DNA of 49,107 nucleotides from Geobacillus zalihae NBRC 101842. Its GTDB lineage: Bacteria > Bacillota > Bacilli > Bacillales > Anoxybacillaceae. Location: positions 1-49,107 of the forward strand of contig NZ_BCPV01000028.1 of assembly GCF_001544135.1 (NCBI RefSeq). The letters run 5' to 3'. The translations under genes were made by a program, and so were the position numbers. Below are positions 1-11,420 of the stretch, in pieces. The notes beneath the pieces were generated by a model. That model did no database searches and was not told the DNA's origin. It was given only the letters and a program-made list of their open reading frames with translations. The first letter of the stretch is position 1. Each line of letters opens with the position of its first letter.

Positions 1-8
1 TTTTTTCT

Positions 9-17
9 ATCACCTCT
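9..17 (-). promoter_or_regulatory. Ribosome binding site of the next qcr gene (qcrC), gene outside window
   Basis: Read on the minus strand, this is AGAGGTGAT, a strong Shine-Dalgarno sequence just after the qcrB stop codon and followed by only a few A-rich bases before the window ends. In Bacillus the order is qcrA-qcrB-qcrC, so the next start codon is expected within a few bases beyond position 1. Assignment to qcrC is inferred from conserved operon order. Confidence 0.6.
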
Positions 18-34
18 AAACGCGGGCCGACCGA

Positions 35-709
35 TCATAGCGGACCGGAAATGCCTTGTCTGCGAATCATTAAAAAGTGCGCTGCCATTAAGCCGAGTAA
101 AGCGGCCGGCAAGAAGAAGACGTGAATGGCAAAGAAGCGCGTCAACGTTTGCGCGCCGACAATTTCTGGGTCCCCAGCTAACAGCGTCTTAATGGCCGGG
201 CCAATGAGTGGCGTCGCTTCCGCGATTTGCAAACCAACTTTCGTCGCAAACAGCGCTTTCATATCCCACGGCAACAAGTAGCCGGTGAAGCCAAGACCCA
301 TCATCACCATAAAGATCAATACGCCGACGATCCAGTTCATTTCGCGCGGCTTTTTATAAGCCCCTTGGAAAAAGACGCGCAGCGTATGTAAAAACATCAT
401 GACGATGACAAGGCTCGCCCCCCAGTGGTGCATGCCGCGCACAATTTGGCCGAACGCCACTTCGTTTTGCAAGTAATACACCGATTCCCACGCGTTTTTA
501 ATATCCGGGACGTAGTACATCGTCAAAAACATGCCCGACAAAATTTGAATGACCGTGACAAAAAACGTCAGCCCGCCGAAACAATAGACAAAGGCGGAAA
601 AGTGATGGGCGGGGTTGACGTGCTCCGGAACTTCGTGATCGGCGATATCCCGCCATAAAGGCGTAATATCTAAGCGTTCATCGACCCAGTCATACAGCTT
701 GTTTAACAC
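35..709 (-). CDS. qcrB: Menaquinol:cytochrome c reductase cytochrome b subunit
   Basis: This is the cytochrome b subunit of the bc (b6c) complex, which passes electrons from menaquinol to cytochrome c in the membrane. The 224-residue protein has the short b6-type form with four membrane segments. It carries GMHHWGAS and FLHTLRVF around the haem-binding histidines, and PWD in the LLPWDMKA stretch. Cys43 (VYCFGG) matches the cysteine that covalently binds a haem in Bacillus QcrB and plant cytochrome b6. The start is GTG, chosen for the GGAGG eight bases upstream. It begins three bases after the qcrA stop codon, so the two are translated from one mRNA. Confidence 0.95.
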   Translation of the reverse strand: MLNKLYDWVDERLDITPLWRDIADHEVPEHVNPAHHFSAFVYCFGGLTFFVTVIQILSGMFLTMYYVPDIKNAWESVYYLQNEVAFGQIVRGMHHWGASLVIVMMFLHTLRVFFQGAYKKPREMNWIVGVLIFMVMMGLGFTGYLLPWDMKALFATKVGLQIAEATPLIGPAIKTLLAGDPEIVGAQTLTRFFAIHVFFLPAALLGLMAAHFLMIRRQGISGPL

Positions 710-712
710 GCA

Positions 713-1222
713 TTACGCCTCCTTTCTTGGTTTCGCCTTGCCTAAATACAGCTTGCCGTCTTTCACTTTGTACTCGTAACGGTCAAGCGGAGCTTGCGGC
801 GGCGTCCCCGGAACGTTCGTGCCGTCCTTCTCATAGCGCCCATAGTGGCATGGGCAGAAAAACTGGTTCGGATGCTCTTTGTCCGTGTTCCAGTCGACCG
901 TACAGCCAAGGTGTTTGCAGATCGGCGAAAGGGCGATGATCTCCCCTTTGTCCGTTTTATACACCCATGCTGATTTTGGCTCTTCCGACTCGTACCAAGC
1001 GTCTTTCACCTTCACTTTAAAGTCGAAGCGCTTCGGTTCGGTCGTAATCTCTTTGACGTCTGCTACCGCGACCATCTCCGTCCCTGCTTCATCCTTCAAG
1101 ATCGGATCGAAAGCAAAACGGAGCATCGGCATGAGCATCCCTGCTGCCATAAAGCCGCCGACCCCGGTCAGCGTGTAGTTTAAAAATTGACGTCTCGTTA
1201 CACGATGTTTGTTGTCGCTCAT
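713..1222 (-). CDS. qcrA: Menaquinol:cytochrome c reductase Rieske iron-sulfur subunit
   Basis: This is the Rieske [2Fe-2S] protein of the menaquinol:cytochrome c reductase. The cluster ligands and disulfide cysteines are visible in CKHLGCTVDW and CPCHYGRY in the second half of the 169-residue protein. The N-terminus has a twin-arginine-like motif (TRRQFLNY) before a hydrophobic anchor, as expected for a Tat-inserted Rieske protein. The ATG at 1222 is preferred over an upstream in-frame start because it is preceded by a G-rich Shine-Dalgarno (GGGGGGAAG) and gives the usual family N-terminus. It is the first gene of the qcr operon. Confidence 0.94.
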   Translation of the reverse strand: MSDNKHRVTRRQFLNYTLTGVGGFMAAGMLMPMLRFAFDPILKDEAGTEMVAVADVKEITTEPKRFDFKVKVKDAWYESEEPKSAWVYKTDKGEIIALSPICKHLGCTVDWNTDKEHPNQFFCPCHYGRYEKDGTNVPGTPPQAPLDRYEYKVKDGKLYLGKAKPRKEA

Positions 1223-1302
1223 CGTCTTCCCCCCTCTATGCAAAGTCAAGTCCGCACCGGACGATTGTATGTATAACACATACGGAAAACTAGGACATTC
1301 TA

Positions 1303-1331
1303 ATGATAGCTCAATTGCTGGACAAGGTCAA
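1303..1331 (-). promoter_or_regulatory. Sigma-A type promoter of the qcr operon
   Basis: On the minus strand there is TTGACC (1326-1331), a 17-base spacer, and TATCAT (1303-1308). This lies about 80 bases upstream of the qcrA start, between ypiF and qcrA, and suits a vegetative promoter for qcrABC. No operator is recognisable. Confidence 0.65.
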
Positions 1332-1366
1332 TATCGCAGGCGGCAAAACGTCGGACTTTGCCGCAT

Positions 1367-1822
1367 CTACTCTTGCGCCCATCGACCAATGAGAAAGCGG
1401 AGCAGCTCGGCGGTCTGCTCTCTGACAAGCTCGTGCTTGTACGATTCACCCATGCTCTCGAGCGGAACAACCGGAATGAACCAAACGCGGTCAGCTTCTT
1501 CGCCCTCTTGCCACGCACGGTCGCACGTCACATAAAACAGATGCTTCATTCCTTCCCGCCTAAGCCGGTTGGTCCAATCCGCCAGCCTTTCGGTAAGCAG
1601 CGCCCGCGGCTCATCGGCAAAATACACAAACGACGGCATCAAAAACAACCGGCCCTTCAGCTGCCGCTCGACCTCGGCCGCGATGAGCCCGACAAGCTCC
1701 CCGCCGGAAGCGAGCCGCTTCGCTCCTTGGCCGAAAGCCACCGGCAAAAGCGGAAGGAGCGCCGTGTCGATGTAGTCGCGCTCTCGTTCATAGAGGGCGA
1801 CGTCCTCGCCTGTCCACTTCAT
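1367..1822 (-). CDS. ypiF: YpiF family protein (DUF2487)
   Basis: A 151-residue soluble protein beginning MKWTGEDVALYERERDYIDTA and containing the segment YVTCDRAW, which fits the Bacillus YpiF (DUF2487) family. No catalytic motif or membrane segment is visible, and the function is unknown. It lies between ypiB and qcrA exactly as in B. subtilis. The ATG has AAGGAGAG at good spacing. It is separated from ypiB by a terminator hairpin, so it may have its own promoter or depend on read-through. Confidence 0.8.
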   Translation of the reverse strand: MKWTGEDVALYERERDYIDTALLPLLPVAFGQGAKRLASGGELVGLIAAEVERQLKGRLFLMPSFVYFADEPRALLTERLADWTNRLRREGMKHLFYVTCDRAWQEGEEADRVWFIPVVPLESMGESYKHELVREQTAELLRFLIGRWAQE

Positions 1823-1877
1823 TCGTACTCTCCTTTTCCTTAAAGTTTCTTCCCTTCATCACCATACCATATTTTTC

Positions 1878-1910
1878 GGCAAAAGAAAAACCTTGCCGGC
1901 GGCAAGGTTT

Positions 1911-1912
<2 letters not shown>
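1878..1912 (-). terminator. Rho-independent terminator after ypiB
   Basis: Minus-strand RNA folds as AAAAACCTTGCC / GGCAAGGTTTTT with a three-base loop (1886-1912), followed by a U-rich run. It overlaps the ypiB stop codon, so ypiA-ypiB transcription probably ends here. Confidence 0.75.
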
Positions 1913-3757
<1,845 letters not shown>

Positions 3758-4000
3758 CGTTTCGTCAGCCCTCTCTTGCGGCAGGCGGCCATCCGCCTTT
3801 GCCATTCAAATCGTTATGTACTGTTACAATGGGAACATGAATGATGATAATCGATCATGGCCGTTTCCGCAACCAAACCGCTCGCCGTCTGGAAGGTGCG
3901 TCGTTTTTTCATCCAGAAACAGGAAATGTATCCGCTTTCAAAAAATACGGAGCCCTTCCTCTCACTGACAATATATGAACGAACAACGCAAAATATGACC

Positions 4001-4020
4001 GCCCGCCCGCTTGGGGCGGG
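4001..4020 (-). terminator. Possible terminator after aroA (end of aromatic supraoperon)
   Basis: The minus-strand RNA has CCCGCC paired to GGCGGG with a short loop, just after the aroA stop codon. The following U-tract is poor (CGGTCATATTTT), so termination may be weak. The site suits the end of the aroC-to-aroA transcription unit. Confidence 0.45.
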
Positions 4021-4027
4021 AGGCCTT

Positions 4028-5311
4028 TTACAGCAGCGAACGGAGGTCGGCAAAAAACGCCGGATAGGAAACGGCGACCGCTTCCGAACGCTCGAGGCGG
4101 ACCGTCCCTTTGGCGATGCAGGCAGCAACGGCGAGCATCATGCCGATGCGGTGGTCGCCATGGCTGTCGACAACAATCCCGTCGGCATAAAGCGGCGTTT
4201 TGCCGCGGATCATCATGCCGTCGTCGGTTGCTTCGATGTCAGCGCCGAGTTTTTTCAACTCGGTGACGACCGTATGGATCCGATTCGTCTCTTTCACCTT
4301 CAGTTCGCTCGCGTCTTTGATGACGGTCGTTCCTTCCGCCTGCGTCGCGAGCAAGGCAATGATCGGAATTTCGTCGATCAATCTTGGAATCAGATCCCCG
4401 CCGATTTCGACCGCCCGAAGCGTCGACGTGCGGACCGTAATATCACCGACCGGCTCGGTTTCCTCGTTGCGGACGTTGTCAATCGCAATATCCGCCCCCA
4501 TTTGTGTAAGCACATCGATGATGCCGGTCCGCGTTGGATTTAAGCCGACGTTTTTCAGCGTAATTTCGCTGTTTGGCACAATGGCGCCGGCGACAAGGAA
4601 AAAGGCGGCTGACGAAATATCGCCGGGAACGTAAATGTGCGTCCCGCGCAAGCGTTGCGGACCGGCCACCGAGACGGTCAAGCCATCCACATTCACTTCA
4701 CCGCCAAACAACCGAACCATCCGCTCGGTATGGTCGCGCGAGCGGTGCGGCTCGGTGACCGACGTTACGCCGTCGGTGAACAAGCCCGCAAGCAAAACGG
4801 CTGATTTCACTTGCGCGCTCGCCACCGGCGAAGTGTAGCGAAGCGGGCGAAGCGCACCGCCGCGGATGGAAAGCGGCGTATAATTGCCGCCCTCACGCCC
4901 GTCAATACGCGCTCCCATTTCGCGAAGCGGCTTCGTCACCCGCCCCATCGGTCGCTTGGCGATCGATTCATCGCCGACAAGGCAGGCGTGAAACGGCTGG
5001 CCGGCCAAAATGCCCAAAAGCAGGCGCGCCGTCGTTCCCGAGTTGCCGACATCAAGCACCGCGGCCGGCTCGCGCAGCCCGCCGGGGCCGGCTCCTTCGA
5101 CAACGACTGTCGTCCCGTCCTGGCGAATGTCAACGCCGAGTTTCCGGAAACAGTCGATCGTGCTTAAACAGTCCGCCCCAGGCAAAAAATGGTCAATCAC
5201 CGTCCGTCCAGAAGCAAGCGCCCCGAGCATGACGGCGCGATGGGAAATCGATTTGTCGCCAGGGACTTCGATCATTCCTCGGAGCGACGACACGTTGGTT
5301 GGCAACTGCAT
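4028..5311 (-). CDS. aroA: 3-phosphoshikimate 1-carboxyvinyltransferase (EPSP synthase)
   Basis: This enzyme condenses shikimate-3-phosphate with phosphoenolpyruvate in the chorismate pathway. The 427-residue protein shows the family signatures [16 protein letters not shown] near the N-terminus, [13 protein letters not shown] near residue 90, and [19 protein letters not shown] plus [12 protein letters not shown] in the C-terminal half. I prefer the ATG at 5311 (MQLPTN) because GGAGGG lies six bases upstream; an ATG five codons earlier has a weaker site. It is the last gene of the supraoperon (aroE in older B. subtilis naming), 27 bases after tyrA. Confidence 0.95.
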   Translation of the reverse strand: MQLPTNVSSLRGMIEVPGDKSISHRAVMLGALASGRTVIDHFLPGADCLSTIDCFRKLGVDIRQDGTTVVVEGAGPGGLREPAAVLDVGNSGTTARLLLGILAGQPFHACLVGDESIAKRPMGRVTKPLREMGARIDGREGGNYTPLSIRGGALRPLRYTSPVASAQVKSAVLLAGLFTDGVTSVTEPHRSRDHTERMVRLFGGEVNVDGLTVSVAGPQRLRGTHIYVPGDISSAAFFLVAGAIVPNSEITLKNVGLNPTRTGIIDVLTQMGADIAIDNVRNEETEPVGDITVRTSTLRAVEIGGDLIPRLIDEIPIIALLATQAEGTTVIKDASELKVKETNRIHTVVTELKKLGADIEATDDGMMIRGKTPLYADGIVVDSHGDHRIGMMLAVAACIAKGTVRLERSEAVAVSYPAFFADLRSLL

Positions 5312-5338
5312 GCAAAATCCCTCCATTGTTTTTCCTTG

Positions 5339-6451
5339 CTACCCTTCATAGGTGGCATAGTTCGTATGTTTGGCGAGGCACGCTTTCGCCCGCGCCCGAT
5401 CGTCTTCGCTTTGGAAGCTGAGGCGGAGCACGCCGTAAATTTCTTCGCGCGTCTCAATGATGCGGATGTTCGTGATGCTGATGTTTTCTTCGGCCAAATA
5501 GCCGGTCACTTCGGAGATGACGCCCGGATAATCCGGCACGTCGACATACAAATCGTAAAACGACGGAATCGCTCCTTTCGTTCTCGACGGCAGCCCGTCG
5601 CGAAACTGTTTCGCCTCCAAAAAGTAATGGTAAATCGCGATGCTGTTTTCTTCTTCGACAAACGAACGCAGCCGCTCCATTTCGGCGATCCAGCGGTCAA
5701 AGAGCGCAAGCAGTTCATGCTTGTTATGGATAAAAATATCGCGCCACATTTCCGGATTGCTCGACGCGATGCGGGTGATGTCGCGGAAGCCGCCGGCCGC
5801 CAGCCGGCTGACGAGGGCGTTTTCGCACTCGTATTCGCGCGCCTGATGAACGAGGCTCGCCGCAATCAAATGCGGAAAATGGCTGATTACGCCAGTGATG
5901 CGGTCATGCTCTTTGGGCGTTAAGATGACAAACTGCGCTTTCGTTCCCGCAAGCCACTGTTTCAACGCCTCGACTTGCTGCGGCGGCACATCGTCCGTCG
6001 GCGTCAAAATGTAAAAGGCGTTTTCAAACAGATGAGCCCTTGCCGCCGCCACACCGCTTTTATGCGACCCGGCCATCGGATGGCCGCCGATGAACGCTAC
6101 GCCATGATCCAACAGGCGGCGGGCGCCTTGGACGATGCGCTGCTTCGTGCTGCCGACATCGGTAACGATAACGCCGCGCTTCAACCGCTCGAGCGGCATC
6201 GATGAAAGCAGCGCCTCCGTCTGCATGACCGGAACGGCCAGAACGATCAAATCCGCCTGTCCGTATCCGTCTTCGGGCGAACGGGCGGCTTCGTCGATCA
6301 CCTTGAGCGAACGCGCCAAGCCGAGCTGCCGCTCATTGACGTCGTAGCCGATGATCATCGCCTCCGGATGCGCTTTTTTAATCGCCAATGCAATCGATCC
6401 GCCGATCAAGCCGAGGCCGACAATGAACACTTTTCCTTCCAATCGTCCCAC
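5339..6451 (-). CDS. tyrA: Prephenate dehydrogenase with C-terminal ACT domain
   Basis: It oxidatively decarboxylates prephenate to 4-hydroxyphenylpyruvate for tyrosine synthesis. The N-terminal NAD-binding Rossmann motif is VGLGLIGGSIALAI, with GGHPMAGSHKSGV near the middle of the catalytic domain. The last 75 residues form an ACT regulatory domain (DVPDYPGVISEVTGYLAEENISI in the family pattern), consistent with tyrosine feedback. No ATG fits the start: GTG at 6451 is given, and a TTG at 6442 with AGGTGG upstream is an equally good alternative. It sits between hisC and aroA in the supraoperon. Confidence 0.93.
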   Translation of the reverse strand: MGRLEGKVFIVGLGLIGGSIALAIKKAHPEAMIIGYDVNERQLGLARSLKVIDEAARSPEDGYGQADLIVLAVPVMQTEALLSSMPLERLKRGVIVTDVGSTKQRIVQGARRLLDHGVAFIGGHPMAGSHKSGVAAARAHLFENAFYILTPTDDVPPQQVEALKQWLAGTKAQFVILTPKEHDRITGVISHFPHLIAASLVHQAREYECENALVSRLAAGGFRDITRIASSNPEMWRDIFIHNKHELLALFDRWIAEMERLRSFVEEENSIAIYHYFLEAKQFRDGLPSRTKGAIPSFYDLYVDVPDYPGVISEVTGYLAEENISITNIRIIETREEIYGVLRLSFQSEDDRARAKACLAKHTNYATYEG

Positions 6452-6470
6452 CTACTTTATGTAAACGTGC

Positions 6471-6497
6471 GCCCGCTGCTTTTGAAAAGCAACGGGC
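6471..6497 (-). other. Intercistronic hairpin between hisC and tyrA
   Basis: A near-perfect inverted repeat, GCCCG(T/C)TGCTTTT with its complement, lies in the 78-base hisC-tyrA gap. No U-run follows on the minus strand, so it looks more like an mRNA processing or stability structure than a terminator. Confidence 0.45.
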
Positions 6498-6529
6498 CGA
6501 TCTTTTCTATCCATCCCGCCGCTGAACGG

Positions 6530-7627
6530 TCAGGCGAGCTGTTTTTCCCGAAGCAGTTGCGAAACGAGTTCCAACACCCGGTCGTTTTGCTCTTTCGTGC
6601 CAACCGTCACACGCACGCCGGTCGGCAGCCCAAGCGCTTGGCCCGAGCGGACAATGACGCCGCGCTCCAGCAAATAGCGGAACACTTCGTCGCCATCCAA
6701 CCCGAAATCAATGAACAAAAAGTTTGTCTGCGACGGGTAATACTTCAGGCCGTTCTCCTCGCAAAAGCGATAATACCGCTCAAGCTCGGCGCGATTTCGT
6801 TCGACGCAGGCGCGGATGAACGCTTGATCGTCAAGTGCGGCCGCCGCGGCCGCTTGGGCGATGGTCGACGTGTTAAACGGCTCGCGCGCCGGCTCGACGG
6901 CGCGGATGAGCGTCTCACTCGCCACGCCGTAGCCGACGCGGAGCGCAGCGAGCCCGTATGCTTTCGAGAACGTGCGCATGACGACAAGCTGCTCGTACTC
7001 GTTTAAAAGCGGCACCGTTTGCGGGTAGTCGGGCGCCGTCGCATATTCGTAGTACGCTTCGTCCACGACGACAAGCACATGACGCGGCACGCGATCCAAA
7101 AAGGCGCGCAGCTCGGTGTCATTCACATACGTGCCCGTCGGGTTGTTCGGATTGCAAATCCAGACGATGCGCGTGTTTTCATCGATCGCCGCAAGCATCG
7201 CCTCCAAATCATGACGCCCATCAACAAGCGGCACTTCGCGCACCTCGGCCCGCTCGATGATGGCATTGTGCCGGTATTGCGGGAATGTCGGCGCCGCCAT
7301 CACTGTATTCGCCCCCGGCTCTAAAAAGGCGCGGCAAAGAATTTGCACCACCTCATCCGAACCGTTGCCAAACAGAAGCTGTGTTTCCTTGACGCCAAGA
7401 TGCTTCGCCACCTTTTCGCGCAACGTGCGGGCGCAGCCGTCCGGATAGACGGCGAGGCGGTCAAGCTCAGCGGCGATGGCCGCTTTTGCCGATGGCGACG
7501 AACCGTACGGATTCTCGTTAGAAGCAAGTTTAATAATCTCAGGCAAGCCATATTGCCGTTTGACTTCTTCGATCGATTTTCCCGGCTGGTACGGAGAAAG
7601 ACCCCGGAGCGATTCCTTTACTTGCAT
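6530..7627 (-). CDS. hisC: Histidinol-phosphate / aromatic aminotransferase
   Basis: A class I/II PLP aminotransferase of 365 residues. The PLP-binding lysine is in [16 protein letters not shown], and [10 protein letters not shown] and DEAYYEY are typical of HisC. In Bacillus this enzyme serves both histidine synthesis and transamination of prephenate-derived keto acids to Tyr and Phe, which explains its place in the aromatic operon. The start is the ATG at 7627 (MQVKESLRG), with GAAGGAG upstream. The longer open frame to 7807 overlaps trpA and has no family homology in its extra part. Confidence 0.94.
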   Translation of the reverse strand: MQVKESLRGLSPYQPGKSIEEVKRQYGLPEIIKLASNENPYGSSPSAKAAIAAELDRLAVYPDGCARTLREKVAKHLGVKETQLLFGNGSDEVVQILCRAFLEPGANTVMAAPTFPQYRHNAIIERAEVREVPLVDGRHDLEAMLAAIDENTRIVWICNPNNPTGTYVNDTELRAFLDRVPRHVLVVVDEAYYEYATAPDYPQTVPLLNEYEQLVVMRTFSKAYGLAALRVGYGVASETLIRAVEPAREPFNTSTIAQAAAAAALDDQAFIRACVERNRAELERYYRFCEENGLKYYPSQTNFLFIDFGLDGDEVFRYLLERGVIVRSGQALGLPTGVRVTVGTKEQNDRVLELVSQLLREKQLA

Positions 7628-7658
7628 GATTGTCGCCAACTCCTTCAATTCGGAACTT

Positions 7659-8448
7659 TTAGCGCGAAGAATAGGCTTCTCGAAGCGGCGCGGCAAGCGA
7701 ACGGGCGTAGGCAGCAAACTCGGCGACGGCCGCTTCCCTTTCGTCCGGCGCCTGCAACCTCGGAGCCAGCTGCTCGACTTTTTGCACGAGCGCGCTGCCG
7801 ACGACAACGCCGTCGCACACCTCTTTCAACATCGCGACTTGCTCCGGCGCCGAAATGCCAAAGCCGACGGCGACCGGGACGCGGCTATGCCGCTTCACTT
7901 CGCGGAGGAAATCGCCGAGCGTCTCCGGCAGCGTCTCACGCACGCCTGTAACGCCTAGCGAGGAGACGCAATACAAAAACCCTTGCGCCGCCGAAGCGAT
8001 CCGCTCGATCCGCTGCTTCGACGTCGGCGCAACAAGCGAAATGAGCGGGAGACCAAACCGTTCGCCAAGTTCGCGGAGCGGACCGCTTTCCTCAAACGGC
8101 AAATCGGGAATGAGCACGCCGTCGGCGCCATTTTCCCGCGCTAAAGCAAAAAAGGATTCTTCTCCTAATTGTAACACAGGATTGTAATACGTAAAGAGAA
8201 TAATCGGAATGTTTACCCCTTTTTTTCGCATCTCGCCAATAAGCTGAATGGCTTTCGGCAGCGTCATGCCCCCGTCAAGCGCCCTTGCGGCGGCGCGTTG
8301 AATCGTCGGTCCGTCAGCGAGCGGGTCGGAGTACGGCACGCCAAGCTCCAATATGTCAGCGCCGGCCTCCTCAAGCGCCAAGGCGAGATCGATCGTCACA
8401 TCGGGAGCCGGATCACCGGCAACGATAAACGGGATAAATAGCGGCGGA

Positions 8449-8465
<17 letters not shown>
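7659..8465 (-). CDS. trpA: Tryptophan synthase alpha subunit
   Basis: It cleaves indole-3-glycerol phosphate to indole and glyceraldehyde-3-phosphate as part of the alpha2-beta2 complex with TrpB. Signatures are [17 protein letters not shown] (catalytic Glu) and [10 protein letters not shown] (catalytic Asp), plus [12 protein letters not shown]. No ATG is available near the expected N-terminus. A TTG at 8465 with AAGGTG six bases upstream gives [19 protein letters not shown], the usual family start. GTG/TTG codons up to 8489 are alternatives. It overlaps the end of trpB by 17 bases, implying coupled translation. Confidence 0.93.
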
Positions 8466-9666
<1,201 letters not shown>

Positions 9667-10012
9667 CTAACCCCACCTTCTCCTTCATAAAAGTTGAAAG
9701 ACGAAGAGCCGCATTTCTTCAAAGTGCCTGTGTTTGTTAACCGTCCGAGCGTCAGCGCCGTCTTTTGGCCCTTCGCTTTGTTATTTTTTTATCAGGTGTG
9801 TTGATGAACCAATAAAAAGTCTGTTGAGAAGGCTCTAGTCCGAGCTTTTCTGCCGTAGTCGGCAAGCGGCTCGCTCATGCTGCCGCATGCCCTCCTCGAA
9901 CAATGAACGCTTTGCGGGCAAATGTCATTCGCCCGCCGGCGTTCTTGTTCGAGGGAAGAGGCAGAAAATTGTGTTCAGCCATATCATTCTGTGTTTTTTC
10001 GTACATAACGGA
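9667..10012. other. 346-base non-coding gap between trpF and trpB, carrying a hairpin repeat
   Basis: No open frame with a ribosome binding site was seen. The trpF-proximal third is the hairpin repeat described separately (9885-10003). The rest holds A/T-rich stretches and short GC-rich inverted repeats such as GTAGTCGGCAAGCGGCTCGC. A poor minus-strand promoter-like pair (TTGGTT, 15 bases, TAAAAA) lies near 9795-9815. No convincing terminator with a U-tract lies on the trp strand, so trpBA is probably still reached by read-through. Confidence 0.6.
9885..10003 (+). repeat. Dispersed hairpin repeat, copy 1 (uninterrupted)
   Basis: This 119-base stretch matches the reverse complement of 38320-38592 once the 144-bp insertion and one target duplicate are removed from that copy. 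By eye there are about five substitutions and one 2-base indel, roughly 95 percent identity. The core is a long imperfect palindrome: CCTCGAACAA pairs with TTGTTCGAGG, GAACGC with GCGTTC, and GCGGGC with GCCCGC around a short loop. It has no coding potential. It lies in the trpF-trpB gap, oriented opposite to the genes. Confidence 0.85.
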
Positions 10013-10657
10013 TCATCGACACCCGTGATGTTTTATTTTTTCTTCGATTTGTTTCATCTTCGTTGGATCTTTGCGTCCGTCCGTTTCAATGCCGCTGCTG
10101 ATATCGATGCCATCCGGGCGGTAGACAAGCAGCCGCTCGATATTGTCCGGAGTGATGCCGCCGGCGATGAAGCACGGCACGCCTTGGCGGGCCGCCTCTT
10201 CCAAATAGTGCGGCACCGCCTCCCAATCAAAAGCGACGCCCGTCCCCCCCCAGGCGCCGGCGGCGCGGCTGTCAACGACGTAGCCATCGGCAATGCCAGC
10301 GTACTGCCTCATCGCCGCAAGCGCACCGTCGCCATGGTGGATCGCCTTCCAGACGGAAAGCGGCACCGCCTCTTTCACCGCCGCCAGCTCCGCCGGCGTT
10401 TCACGGCCGTGGCATTGGATGACATGAAGCGGCAGCTCGGCGGCGACAGCGGCGATCCGCCTAACAGGGGCGTTGACAAAGACGCCGACAAGTTGCTTTG
10501 CGCCAAGCTTATGGGGCTCAAGCCATTGTTGCACTTCACTCGGAGAGACGTTCCGCCTGCTTTCGGCGAAAATAAAGCCGAGGTAATCAGCCCCGCTCGC
10601 GATAGCGGCCTGCACGTCTTCAGCCGAACGGTTGCCGCAATATTTAATTCGAATCAT
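10013..10657 (-). CDS. trpF: Phosphoribosylanthranilate isomerase
   Basis: It isomerises N-(5-phosphoribosyl)anthranilate to CdRP in tryptophan synthesis. The 214-residue TIM-barrel protein begins MIRIKYCGNRS, where the cysteine is the catalytic base, and has DYLGFIFAESRRN, VGVFVN and the C-terminal GGITPDN and GIDISSGIE phosphate-binding loops. The ATG at 10657 has GGAGG nine bases upstream. Longer starts in the same frame are crowded onto the Shine-Dalgarno. It overlaps trpC by 14 bases. Confidence 0.94.
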   Translation of the reverse strand: MIRIKYCGNRSAEDVQAAIASGADYLGFIFAESRRNVSPSEVQQWLEPHKLGAKQLVGVFVNAPVRRIAAVAAELPLHVIQCHGRETPAELAAVKEAVPLSVWKAIHHGDGALAAMRQYAGIADGYVVDSRAAGAWGGTGVAFDWEAVPHYLEEAARQGVPCFIAGGITPDNIERLLVYRPDGIDISSGIETDGRKDPTKMKQIEEKIKHHGCR

Positions 10658-11420
10658 CCCCATCTTCCTCCCCAAACAGCCGGTAGACCGCTCGCTCCAC
10701 ATCATCTTGGCGCATGAGCGACTCGCCGACGAGCATGGCCTGCGCTCCGTACGATTTGACCGTCTTCACATCATTGAAGGAACCGATCCCGCTTTCGCTG
10801 ACGATGACGCACGATGGCGGGATGAGCGGAGCGAGCGTTTTGGTCGCCTCAAGTGTTGTCACAAAGGTATGCAAGTCGCGGTTGTTGATGCCGACGATCT
10901 CCGGCGTAAACCGATCGAAAATCCGCTCGAGCGTCTCTTTCGCATGCACCTCGACCAAACATTCGAGCCCCAAGCTGTACGCTTCATGATAGAGCTCCTC
11001 GAGCGTTTCCGGCGGGAGCGCCTCGCCGATCAATAAAATCGCATCCGCCCCGAGTCGGACGCTTTCCTCGACTTGCCGCCGATCGATGATGAAATCTTTG
11101 CGCAGCACGGGAACGTTAACCGCTTCTTTCACCGCTCGCAAATAGCGGCGATGCCCTTGGAAATACCGTTCATCCGTCAGCACGCTGATCGCGTCGGCAC
11201 CGGCGCGCTCATATGCTTTCGCGATGGCCACCGGGTCAAAATCCGGGCGAATGATGCCTTTTGACGGCGACGCTTTTTTCACCTCAGCGATCAAGCCAAG
11301 CATCCGCCGCGGCCGACGGAGCGCCGCCGCAAATGGCCGGCGCTTTCGCTCTGGCAATGGCGCCGGCAGCGTCAACGTTTCCACTTCTTCCCGTTTGGCT
11401 GCTAAAATTTGCTCAAGCAT
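10644..11420 (-). CDS. trpC: Indole-3-glycerol phosphate synthase
   Basis: It closes the indole ring from CdRP. The 258-residue TIM barrel carries EVKKASPSKG (catalytic Lys), ISVLTDERYFQG, VLRKDFIID, CLVEVH, VGINNRDL and VSESGI, all standard TrpC motifs. Two adjacent ATGs at 11423 and 11420 overlap the trpD stop codon (ATGATGCTTGA), with GGAAG upstream. I use the second, MLEQIL. Overlaps at both ends indicate translational coupling in trpDCF. Confidence 0.95.
   Translation of the reverse strand: MLEQILAAKREEVETLTLPAPLPERKRRPFAAALRRPRRMLGLIAEVKKASPSKGIIRPDFDPVAIAKAYERAGADAISVLTDERYFQGHRRYLRAVKEAVNVPVLRKDFIIDRRQVEESVRLGADAILLIGEALPPETLEELYHEAYSLGLECLVEVHAKETLERIFDRFTPEIVGINNRDLHTFVTTLEATKTLAPLIPPSCVIVSESGIGSFNDVKTVKSYGAQAMLVGESLMRQDDVERAVYRLFGEEDGDDSN

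Noticed and set aside
6368-7951. Long plus-strand open frames opposite tyrA, hisC and trpA (e.g. 6368-7006, 7343-7951)
   Set aside because: They are antisense shadows in GC-rich coding DNA: biased, arginine-rich composition, no ribosome binding sites and no family motifs.
9892-9954. Hairpin of the trpF-trpB gap as a transcription terminator
   Set aside because: No U-run follows the stem on the trp strand, and the second copy lies in an unrelated context, so it is treated as a repeat.
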